Part shown: piece after piece, positions 22,545 through 31,598 of the stretch | Layout of the letters: every line of letters starts with the position of its first letter | Position numbering within the stretch: position 1 is the first letter of the stretch | Origin: Phytophthora hibernalis | Lineage: Eukaryota; Oomycota; Peronosporomycetes; Peronosporales; Peronosporaceae | Assembly: GCA_012656075.1 (NCBI GenBank) | Contig: JAAKBF010000221.1 | Span: 806,001-870,000, forward strand | DNA: 64,000 bases | Direction of reading: 5' to 3' | Translations under genes and position numbers: made by a program | The notes under the pieces: model-generated | What the model was told of the DNA's origin: nothing | The model's input: only the letters and a program-made list of their open reading frames with translations | Database searches by the model: none

Positions 22545-23750
22545 TTAGTCTTTCGCAGACGATTCCATGTCTTCCACGAGGCGAGAGCCGTGTTTCTTGG
22601 TAAGTCGATCCGTCAGCATCTCCTTGAAATCGTTCATGATGGCGTTCTCACGCTGTTGCTTTTCCTCAAAGTTAATGAGTGCTAGCGCACGCTTCTCTTC
22701 GGCCGTATACACTTGGTTCTCCTTTCGGATACGGACGGCGTTCATGCGTTTGTGGCGACTGCCACTCATCACGTAGCCCAAATTCTCCAGATCCTCGATC
22801 TCTTCGCCGTTCCAGCCCACTTCACCACGACGTGGGATACGCATGTTCTTCTGGACGAACTGGGCAATAGCAGCACCTTCACCTGGCAGCAGTGCCTTAC
22901 CATAGTGGAGAGACGAAGCAGCCGTTTCTTCAGCTGCCTGCAAAGGCTTCGGGCCAATGTCGTCGTCGTCCTCTTCCTCTCTGCGTGAGCCCTGCACTGC
23001 CTCTTTAAACTTGGTCGTCTCCCTCTCATCCACGTCGCTCTCACTGCCACGACTGTCGACACTGACTTTGCGCTCCGTCTTCCTCTCCGATGCCACCGAC
23101 ACATCGGACGCACTGTCCTCGCTCTCACTACGAGAACGTCGACGTCTCTTGCTCTTTTTACTCTTCTTCTTGCTTTTCTTGGAGCTCTTTTTCTTGTGCG
23201 ACCGACGCGAAGACTTGGACCTGCGCTTGCTCTTCCTGCGTCGACGTCGCTCCTCTTCACTGTCCGAGCTCTCAGAGTCACTGTACGACCTGGATCTGGA
23301 CCTAGAGCCCGACCTAGACCTGGACCTAGACCTAGAACCCGACCTGGATCTGGACCTGGACGGCGACTTCTCCTTCTTGACCTTCTTCTTCACTGGTTTG
23401 GGACTGGGGATGTCTGCCCAGATGCTGAAGCTCTTGCGATCTCGCTGTCTCTTCCTCTCCTCGAAGAAATCGTCGCTCTGGTCGTTCCTGGGCCTGCCGC
23501 CTCTTCCCTGGAAGTCCCCACCGGATGTAGGTCCGTAACGACCCATTGGCTCACGGGCATTGGACGAATTGTAGCGCCCTCGACGCGGAGAGCGAGAGCG
23601 TCGGTCATTGCTGCGACTACGTCCGCGTCTGGAGTCTCTACGGGCGCTGCGGCTTCTGCTGCGACTGCGTCGAGGCGACGGCGTCCGATAGCGACGTCGA
23701 GGACTCGAGCCGCGTCCCATTTGTCCTGTTGGATAATAATGGTGGGCCAT
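22545..23750 (-). CDS. NKAP: NKAP family protein (SR-rich splicing/transcription regulator)
   Basis: 401 residues in one frame. The N-terminal two thirds are Arg/Ser-rich: RSRSRSARRDSRRGRS, then runs of RSRSGS repeats near residues 130-160 and Lys-rich stretches (KKKSSKKSKKKSKKSK). The C-terminal 110 residues hold the conserved NKAP block: IGPKPL, then YGKALLPGEGAAIAQFVQ, IPRRGEVGWNGEEI, YVMSGSRHKRMNAVRIRKE and KRALALINFEEKQQRE. NKAP-type proteins are nuclear, bind RNA, and act in splicing and transcriptional repression in animals. The SR tract makes a low-complexity DNA stretch at about 23275-23375, which also produces an artificial Asp/Leu ORF on the other strand. Confidence 0.9.
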   Translation of the reverse strand: MAHHYYPTGQMGRGSSPRRRYRTPSPRRSRSRSRSARRDSRRGRSRSNDRRSRSPRRGRYNSSNAREPMGRYGPTSGGDFQGRGGRPRNDQSDDFFEERKRQRDRKSFSIWADIPSPKPVKKKVKKEKSPSRSRSRSGSRSRSRSRSGSRSRSRSYSDSESSDSEEERRRRRKSKRRSKSSRRSHKKKSSKKSKKKSKKSKRRRRSRSESEDSASDVSVASERKTERKVSVDSRGSESDVDERETTKFKEAVQGSRREEEDDDDIGPKPLQAAEETAASSLHYGKALLPGEGAAIAQFVQKNMRIPRRGEVGWNGEEIEDLENLGYVMSGSRHKRMNAVRIRKENQVYTAEEKRALALINFEEKQQRENAIMNDFKEMLTDRLTKKHGSRLVEDMESSAKD

Positions 23751-23849
23751 CGATTTGTCGTGTGATTAATCGGACTTCTACGGGAGACTGGGTAACGTAA
23801 CTGCGCGGTTGTCTGACATTCTGATCGGTTTAGCGCATGGCTGCTACCT

Positions 23850-24656
23850 TCAAGCCAGGAGAGCTCGGATGGCGTCGATGCGGGCGAAATAGTCCTTGGT
23901 AACTTTGGCGGCGATGGCCTTGCGGAGCTGCTTGACCTCGTCATCACCGCGGACGTCGTCCAGGAACGTCAGTACTGCCTCGAACTCGTGTTCGATGCCC
24001 ATCGAGTTGGCGAGGAGCTTCGATCGACTCAGCTGTGGCACTCTACGCACGGTCTTCTTAGTTGCAGGTGTAGACGTCGACACTTGTTCTCCTTGCTCCT
24101 CCTTCTCAAGCCGTTCCAGCTCGGCATCGACGTCGTACGAGTCCCACTTCGTTTTGAGCTTGTTGCCGTGCGAGTCAAAGTGATAGTCTGCAACCAGAAA
24201 ACAAAGGTCACCATCCACAACCACAGCCACGCACTGTCAGCCTCAGTTTTAATCGATACAGCACAGCAACGTACATGAGTTCAACGTGGAGTCGGCGGTC
24301 ACGTCCTCCTCCGTCTCGCCTGCCTCCTTCCTGGCTTCGTATTCCACCAACTCCTTCGCCTGCGTCTCCACGTGCTTGAGACGCACTGCCACCTCCAGCG
24401 CTACGAGTTCCACTTTCCTCAGCAGTTTAATAGCCTCGCGACGCTCCGTCCGCGCACTAAATCGACGCACGCCACACACAAACCCAATAGCTCCGTTAGC
24501 ACTTATGCCAATGAAATGCAACAATTCTCGGTTGCAAATGTTGGCAATTCATACACCACCCAAGTGCACTCACAGGTAGCACTGGTACTGCCAGTACGCG
24601 AGCGGGACGGCCGCCACCGCCGCAGTCGTCGCCGCTACCTGCCACACTCGACTCAT
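23850..24656 (-). CDS. Small membrane-anchored coiled-coil protein of unknown function, three exons
   Basis: Exons 24656-24574, 24456-24275 and 24187-23850 join with correct GT-AG borders and sum to 603 bases: 200 residues plus stop. The start MSRVWQVAATTAAVAAVPLA gives one N-terminal hydrophobic segment. After it comes a basic helix (ARTERREAIKLLRKVELVAL), an acidic loop, HFDSHGNKLKTKWDSYDVD, and a charged helical C-terminus. The N-terminal anchor with a basic follower could suit mitochondria or the ER, but that is a guess. I do not recognise a family. The start is 94 bp from the divergent SANT-like gene. Confidence 0.75.
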
Positions 24657-24750
24657 TTCTGCACAATTGGCAGGAACGTTGTTTCGGACATAAGCAGGAG
24701 TATAGAAATTTGTAAGCGGCAGTTTAGAAACGCGTTTCTGAAGCTGCATA

Positions 24751-25671
24751 ATGGGCAAGAAGGCCAACTGGAACCCGTCCGAGGACCAGACGCTCACGCG
24801 CGTGTGGCTGAATGCCAGTGAGCTGCAGCCCCAGGGCGGGACTCCACTTTTCTGGACCGTGGTGCAGGACCTGTTCCATCAGGAGGTGGGGACGCAGCGA
24901 TCGCTCACGGGCATCAAAGTCCGCTGGACGCGGATCCACCGCGACTCGCAGAAGTTCGCGGCCATCTTCAATCGACTTCAGAGTCAGCACATGAAGCAGG
25001 CGGAGGAGAGTGGCGGAGACTCGGCAGACGCAGTGGCCGTGGCGCTGCTGAAGGAGCAGCAGTGGATTGATGAGGCCAAGAGCGCGTTCAACCGCGTCTG
25101 CTTCAGCAAGTTCGGCTTTGAAGGTTGTTGGAAGCAGCTACGGTACTCTGAAAAGTGGCTGCAACGCTGCGCCAACTCCAATGCCAACCACCAGGTGTTG
25201 GTTGTGAAGTCTCTGGTGGAAGAAGTGAGACCAGATGCGCCCACGCCCGTCACAGAACAGGAGACCGCCACTACGGACTGTTCTGTAGCTGCTGACACTA
25301 CGGTTGCATTGACTACAGACTCGCCTCGTGCTAGTGAAGCTGCTGCAGTTGCTGAGGTTTCAATTTCTGACGTCGACGAGTCTCCTAGTCGCAAGCGGCG
25401 AGCGGAGGAGTCCCTGGAAGCGCTCTCCAGCGATAGAGTGCAAAGCCCGACGAGCACGTTAATTGACGAGCTCAGACGGCAGAACGAGCTGATCGCCCAC
25501 ATCTCCAACGACCAGGTGCGAGGGCTGACGAGTACTTTTGTTGACGAACTGAGACGACAGAACGATCTGATGGAGGACCAGAATGCCATCGCACTGCTCA
25601 AAGTCGACGGAAAACGATCCCGGACACCGAGACTCGACAGTGCTATCAGCTGCTGCGAGCTCGCTACGTGA
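24751..25671 (+). CDS. SANT/Myb-like DNA-binding domain protein
   Basis: 306 residues. MGKKANWNPSEDQTLTRVWL opens a SANT/trihelix-like module with the pattern W..EE..L..AW, followed by LTGIKVRWTRIHRDSQKFAA and a second conserved block FGFEGCWKQLRYSEKWLQ. This layout is typical of the NAM-associated/PIF-like Myb-SANT proteins abundant in oomycetes and plants, many derived from Harbinger-type transposon proteins. A duplicated segment follows: SPTSTLIDELRRQNELIAHI and GLTSTFVDELRRQNDLMEDQ. The last 20 residues may be wrong. One frame over, starting at GAA 25610, a more natural Ser-rich tail (LREKIRKLSSSDDGSSDRSS) runs to a stop near 25734. Role in transcription is inferred. Confidence 0.7.
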   Translation: MGKKANWNPSEDQTLTRVWLNASELQPQGGTPLFWTVVQDLFHQEVGTQRSLTGIKVRWTRIHRDSQKFAAIFNRLQSQHMKQAEESGGDSADAVAVALLKEQQWIDEAKSAFNRVCFSKFGFEGCWKQLRYSEKWLQRCANSNANHQVLVVKSLVEEVRPDAPTPVTEQETATTDCSVAADTTVALTTDSPRASEAAAVAEVSISDVDESPSRKRRAEESLEALSSDRVQSPTSTLIDELRRQNELIAHISNDQVRGLTSTFVDELRRQNDLMEDQNAIALLKVDGKRSRTPRLDSAISCCELAT

Positions 25672-25873
25672 AAAAATCCGTAAGCTTTCGAGCTCTGACG
25701 ATGGCAGCAGTGACAGATCCAGCACCTCGGTTTAATTGCGCAAGTCTACAGTACCAGTACGGTAGACAACCTAAGTTACTTGAACACGTACGTCGGATTC
25801 TATTGCGAAGATATCATTGGTCAATCGGAACCGGTATTTTATTCCAGCACTAAAATACCAACTGTGAGAATCG

Positions 25874-28641
25874 ATGGAGTCCGATGTAGGTGCCGCTGTG
25901 GCAGCCATTCAGCGATACTGGGGCTCAGAGCATGAATTTAGTGACGATGAAGTGTTTGCAATAGCCAAGCGTCAATGGGAGGACGATAACGGAGCAGACG
26001 ACGGCATCAGGAATTTTGTGCTGCAAGTGGCGGCGTGTCGACTGGAGGAGCAGCTTTTGATATGGTTACTGCAGTCTCAAGATATGGATGCTGCAGAGGA
26101 TATACGGGCATTGGTTGCTGCTTGTTCGGATCCGTTTTTCACAAAGGACGGGGTGGGAATTTTGGTGCCGATGCTGCGTGCGTTGTTGACAGCGGCAGTT
26201 GTTCGAGCCGCTGCTTGTGATCCAAGTCGGGATCGGATGGATGGAATTGTAAAGATGATAGAGACAAACGGTGGTGTGGACAGTGACACGCGTTGTGTGA
26301 TAGAAACCTTGGCGAACTGCGATGTGGGGACTGATGATGCGGGCGTTTGGACGCCGTTTCTGAAGCTACCGTACGCGTTGGATTCTCGGTTGTTCAATTC
26401 ACGAAGTGGTCGAACTTTATGGATGAAGTGAAGCAAGTCATTGCGCTGCAACAATCTGAATTATTGGCGGTGCGTGGATCGATTGACGAACGAAAAAGTA
26501 TGGAGTTGAATGGAATGGAGCAACAGCCGGTAGCTGATGCGTTGTGGGACCTCGCGGAGCAACTAGTGACGTTAAGTTCAAAGGCTAATTCGCGTGAGAT
26601 TGCGCGAGATAGTAGGGTTGCAGAACTGGTACCTACTGCTCGTACACTGAATATTGTGAGAAGCCCTGCAGAATTAAAGGAGTATCTTAGCGCAAACACG
26701 TCAATTACAGAACCCAAGATCAGTAATAGTGTTGTCGATGATCATGAGGAACTGGATGATTCTGACGAAGAGATTTCAGCGATGAAGGAACTCTCGTCGA
26801 TTTGCTTTTCACTTGCAAACGAAGAATCGTCCATTTCAAGTGAACTGCTAGAGCGCGTTTTTGAAGAATTGATATCTGTCAAGCATCTCGATGTTCTTGC
26901 AATCCATGCGTCTTTCCTCCTGGGGATTCAAATGCAATCGGCTCGTTGCTTTGTTGACCACTGTGAATCCGTGAAAGATGACTTTGAGCGCCGGATTAGA
27001 CGAGTGTTCAATCGCCTCACAGGAAAGGCGACAGATCTCGAACTCACTGCTTCGCTCGTTATATTATCTGCGTTTTGTCCGGGGCAAGTCATTCAGCAAT
27101 TCATTCGTGGCGCTCGAATCGACACACAGCACCATTCACTGTACCTGGATGTATTGTACTCGTCACCTCTACTTGCAGATTGGAATGGCGGATCTGAAGA
27201 TGAAATGTGGACTCTGTTTGAGCGTGAGCTGCAACAAACCCTGCTAGATATGTCGAGCGACCAGAACGGCTTCGACCGAGAAAGACAGAATGTCGTGTCA
27301 TTCCTCCTGTCGCTTGTTGGGGTCTCTACCAGTATCGCCTCGAAATGTGGTTCAGCAGTGATGACAATAAGCAGGTTTCTCGATGCAGTTTTGATTCCTC
27401 TCTGCTCTACTCTGGATGATAAGTCAAGCTCCGCACACACAATACTCAATTTGTACACGCTCACCCAGCAGTTGTTTGATAAGTTTGTGGAAATCAGAGC
27501 TGAGCTGGAAATCGATCCTGCTGCCCTACAGAGTTTGTTCAATCATGTTATAGCGACGTTGTGCAGTCCTGAATTTAGTGATTTGGGATTCGGTGTACTA
27601 CTTCGTGAGAAGTTGCTGCTGCTGATCAAGAACATTTTGGAAGTGTCGGACTTTGCACCGATGATCATGTTTGCCCCGCTCAGTCCAACGATATGGACGC
27701 TGATCAGTCTGTTCAACAGTGAGCTCAGTAACGCTGAATCCTGTGAGGGTTTGGAAGACGTGACAGCTGTCGAAGCTTACATGCAAGAAGAAGCTGTGGA
27801 CACTTCTCTATCTCCCTTGCCACTGCCAAGTGTAATTTCTGCTGCTCAGGTGCTGATCTGGGGGTTGCTCTGGGACTCAGCACTGTCGGGAAATGTGTCA
27901 CTGGAATCAATCAAGGAAGAAACCTGGAGTGTTTTGGATCGCATTGCAGGATACGAGTTTTCAGGATCGGAGTTTGCCAAGCAATCAGTGAAAGGTAGTC
28001 TCTTGATCCAATCTGCAGTAGCGGAAATGATGCTCGAGTGCGGAAGTGTGCTCTTCCAAATATTGTATGACAACATCATCCCGTATTTGCTTCAATACGA
28101 GCCGATCGATGCGGTGTATACTGCAGGAGAGTGTCTTAGCATTCCCGAATGGGCCGCTGGTATATTACCCGAAAAGCCGGAAATTGAACTGCAAATGCCA
28201 TGCCAGTTCCTGTCGACCCACTCGATAATGCGCTACGTTGCAAATTGCTGGGGCATTTTGGGTGCTGTAAATGCCCAACTAGTGACGGCCTCCAACGTTC
28301 TGCTTGTGGGATCTTTCGGTCACGTACTAGCTGCACACGACCAAGCTGTCACATCGTCTCAGAGATCACTCTCAGGCACGTTGTTCTGTATTCAATGGTT
28401 GTGCTTTCTAGTCTCGGCTAGCTACGAGCTCCACTTGGATACGATATGGACATGGCCCACCGTTCGGACACAAATCGAGCTCTCGTTGCTTCGTTCGCTA
28501 CACCAGTTGGATCAGTTGAAAGGAACGTCGACAGCAGAAGCTCATTTCAGCCAGCATTTCGTGGCAGCATGGCTGGCTAATCTGCCTGCCGGTCAGTTCG
28601 AACAGGTTTTCAACTTCGTAGCGACCAGAACAAACAAGTAA
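25874..28641 (+). CDS. Large alpha-helical protein of unknown function
   Basis: Two overlapping frames (25874-26431 and 26347-28641) belong together. RLFN near 26398 should continue into FTKWSNFMDEVKQVIALQQ, which needs one extra T in the AATTC at that point. The product is about 923 residues, almost wholly helical, Leu- and Glu/Asp-rich, with no signal peptide, no obvious membrane span and no zinc or nucleotide motif. The repetitive helical character (LLEELISVKHLDVLAIHASF-like segments) suggests an alpha-solenoid scaffold, as in nucleoporins or trafficking complexes. I cannot name a family. It ends about 70 bp before the convergent galactonolactone dehydrogenase. Confidence 0.75.
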
Positions 28642-28713
28642 GATCGTATTCAAAATGAATGCGAGCGACTTCATCACGTCTTGCGGAAAAGCCCGCAGTG
28701 TTTGTACGTTTGT

Positions 28714-30371
28714 CTAGGCGCACATTTCGTCGACAATGTGGTTAGAAAGAATGTAGTGAGGGTCCACTTCGTCACGGGCCTTCTTGAACTTGTCGACCGG
28801 GTATCTCTTCTTGAGACGGTCGCGCATCTTCTGACGCTCGGCAGCATCGGTAGTAGACCACTCGATCTTTGCCCAGTGCTCCGTCGCACCGAACGGCTCC
28901 ATGAAATCGCGGTACGTGGCGTAAAACTCCATGAAGCGGTCCTTGATGGCCTCGCGAACCTTCTTTTCCGCGGTTGGCAAGTACAAGATGACACCCACCC
29001 ACGAGAAAACCTGGTTCGGGTTGGAGGACGATGCAGGGCTCATTAGGGAAGTACTGCGAGCCGTCCAGCGTTGCTCGATAGGTGAATGCGCCGGAATGTC
29101 TTCATCGTCGATGCGCTTGAGGAGCTTCTCCATAAAGTCCAACTCCAATGTACCAGCGGTCGGGAAGGACACCTCCTCCACGAGCTGCTGCCCCCGCAGT
29201 CGAAACCGATGATATCGTCCGAGTACGCGACCCGGTAACCTTCGCTGAGCTTCCAGAACAACTTCTCCACTTCGTTCACACGGATGACGTGCTTCTTGTC
29301 CAGCGGATTGATCTCCAGCAGCTTGTCACGCAGCTTTGTGAAGCTCCAGTCAAGGTAATCCGGCTCCGGTTTACCCTTGGTCAGCTCCAAATACAGCTTC
29401 CGGGGAGCTTCCAGGCGCACCTTGTCGCTGTTCTGCACCGGAGGGAAGCGTTTCTCATTCAGAGGCTCGTCTTCCTGGGCACGACGACACTGCACCACAA
29501 CGACCGCGTCTGTGTACGGGATCCACATGTAGCGCAGATGCTGGAACTCCACGAGCCAGCGGTTGTGGTTCGGTCGGATCTCGTCCAGCGTCATCACGGT
29601 GGTCTTCTCGATCAGCTTGTGCATGGGCACACACTGCAGCGTCACCTTGGTCACCACTCCTAGGGCTCCAAGCCCGCACTTGGCCAGCGCGAAAAGGTCC
29701 GGGTTCTGGGTGGCACTCAACGTCATTTTTCCCTTGGCCGGGGTGACGATCTCCATCTCGACGATCTGGTCGTCGATCGGCGGGATGCCCGCCCCTGTTC
29801 CGTGGCAACCGGCCTGGCAGATGCCGCCCACCTGCTGGTCACGGATGGACGCGACGTTCTGCATGGTCATGCCGTACGTGCGCAGCTTGTCCAGCAGTTC
29901 TCCGACGATCATGCCGGTCTCGACCGTCACCTGGAGCTTCTCCTTGTCCACTTTGAGGATCTTGTCGAACAGCGCCAGCGTCATCATGGCCTCGTTGGAG
30001 CTCGAATTGCCGGCAACCTCACCGGAGAACCCAAGACCATTGGGTGACACTCCGGCGCCCATACAGCGCAGCTTCTGCTTCTTGTCGTGGTACGTCTTCA
30101 GCAGCTTCTGCACCTCATCCACTGACTCAGGCACGTGGAAGTTCTGCGGCCGACACTCGTGCGTGGCCGACCAGTTGACGAACTCGTGATGGTCCTCAGC
30201 CTCTTGTTGAGCGTCCGACAGGCCTGCGGAGACGCCCACAACAGCCAGCGCCGCCAACGCCGCGAACTTGACGGAGCTCTGCTGCCCAGTGCGGGTTGAA
30301 TGCAGTCTGGCAGCCTGTACGACGCTGAGGGAGCGGCGCGCAAGCCGCTGCATTGTCGAAGTTTTCAGCAT
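28714..30371 (-). CDS. L-galactono-1,4-lactone dehydrogenase-like, mitochondrial
   Basis: FAD-linked aldonolactone oxidoreductase, the last step of vitamin C-type synthesis (galactonolactone to ascorbate) in the plant family. The ATG at 30371 gives a mitochondrial-type presequence (MLKTSTMQRLARRSLSVVQA), then a hydrophobic segment (FAALAALAVVGVSAG). The FAD-binding domain has MGAGVSPNGLGFSG and GGICQAGCHGTGAG, and the ALO-type C-terminal domain follows. An upstream in-frame ATG at 30554 is possible but the presequence supports 30371. The frame breaks near 29203 at a G5 run: IIGFDCGG should continue into QQLVEEVSFPTAGTLELDF, again one base short. The C-terminus has WAKIEW and ends HIVDEMCA. 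With the break healed the product is about 552 residues, close to plant and protist enzymes. Confidence 0.85.
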
Positions 30372-30632
30372 AGCGATCCAAAAGCGAAAATGAGGGTCTT
30401 GGCTACGTTTGACGTTAGATTTGATCACGTAATCACAATTATCTTGGTTCATCCACGAATCAGAATCGTCGAAAAGGTACGCTAGATTTGAATGAGCCAC
30501 ATGTAGCAGCCGAACACGTACAGACCTGCTGGAAGATCGCTTCCTAGCTCGCATGATGGGGAACGTCCATCAGCCGATCCTCTACACAGGATAAAACTGA
30601 CCGCGTCAATGTGCTTGAAAACGCGCGATCCT

Positions 30633-31388
30633 CTACGCGGGGCAGTTGGTCTGAATGAACTTGACTGCGCTGTGCCAGCTCTTCATCACGGCAGCTTTCG
30701 TCGCCGCATTGCTCATGTCTCCGCGGTGCACCCAGCCGTGGTTCTGGTCGGCGAAGAGCAGCACGTCCGACTTGGCGCCAATGTCGGCGCGGGCCTTGAG
30801 GATATTGTCCACGCTGCCGTTGGGCTTGACGAAGTCCGGGTCATCCCCGGCGGCCAGCAGCAGCTGCGGCACCTTGACGCTCTCGGCGAGCTTGTCCACG
30901 GCGCCCTCGCCCTTGAGAATGTTCTCGACGACCCACGTGGGGTGGAAGGACACGTGGCCCAACACGACCGGCTCGGCCTGCGCCGTCTGCGTGGCGCCCA
31001 CCCACGATCCCCAGCACATACCGTAGCTGATGACGCGCTCGGCGCCCACGTCGCCCTTGAGGTAATTGAAAGCGTCCTGGATACGGGGTCCGAAGTGCTC
31101 CTCGAACGTGTACTTCTTGAACCAGTCCACGAGTCCGTCCGTGTTCTCCAGGTAGTCTCCGTCCGTCAAGTCCACCACCACGACAGCGTAGCCCAGCTTG
31201 CCCAGCGTGTCGGCGTCGGCCTTGGTGCGGCCGCTGTCCAGGCCGTAGATGTCCGGGTACGCGATGACGCCGGCCTTGGAGTTGGCGGGGCCCGTCACGT
31301 AGATGTTGGTGTTGCCGGCCTTCTTCATGACGCCAGAGTGGGCGGCCGGGTCGCGCGCAGGCTCGGCGGTCACGGGGCAGCAGCTCAT
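30633..31388 (-). CDS. Dienelactone hydrolase family protein
   Basis: 251 residues from MSCCPVTAEPARDP (ATG 31388; the longer frame begins with a GTG). Alpha/beta-hydrolase of the DLH family: nucleophile Cys in ISYGMCWGSWVG, Asp in LLAAGDDPDFV, His in ADQNHGWVHRGD, with the N-terminal fold segment GVIAYPDIYGLDSGRT. In bacteria these enzymes open dienelactones in aromatic catabolism. Eukaryotic members (carboxymethylenebutenolidase-like) have mostly unknown substrates. No transmembrane or targeting signal. It lies 260 bp beyond the galactonolactone dehydrogenase start in the same orientation, and diverges from the HECT gene. Confidence 0.9.
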   Translation of the reverse strand: MSCCPVTAEPARDPAAHSGVMKKAGNTNIYVTGPANSKAGVIAYPDIYGLDSGRTKADADTLGKLGYAVVVVDLTDGDYLENTDGLVDWFKKYTFEEHFGPRIQDAFNYLKGDVGAERVISYGMCWGSWVGATQTAQAEPVVLGHVSFHPTWVVENILKGEGAVDKLAESVKVPQLLLAAGDDPDFVKPNGSVDNILKARADIGAKSDVLLFADQNHGWVHRGDMSNAATKAAVMKSWHSAVKFIQTNCPA

Positions 31389-31598
31389 AATGAAGGAGGA
31401 AGAGGAAGACTTGAGCACTTAAAGGCAGATCTAGGAATGACACGCATCTCAAGATTCCCGTCGATTCTGGTGGTGTGATTGGGCAAAACGCATTTTCGTA
31501 ATTTCTGAATCCAAAGCATCGTACTTGAAATTTGTAAGCGGCACATGTCTAATTTCTGAACCCGGGCCGTTGTCCACTTCAACTTCAGATGTAGCAAA

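Noticed and set aside
22957..23765. Asp/Leu-repeat and Arg/Pro-repeat ORFs opposite NKAP
   Set aside because: They are the reverse reading of the RS-dipeptide tract, whose low complexity keeps other frames open.
30609..31478. 289-codon plus-strand ORF opposite the dienelactone hydrolase
   Set aside because: It mirrors a clear enzyme with all catalytic residues on the minus strand. The ORF is an effect of GC-rich third codon positions and has no family features.
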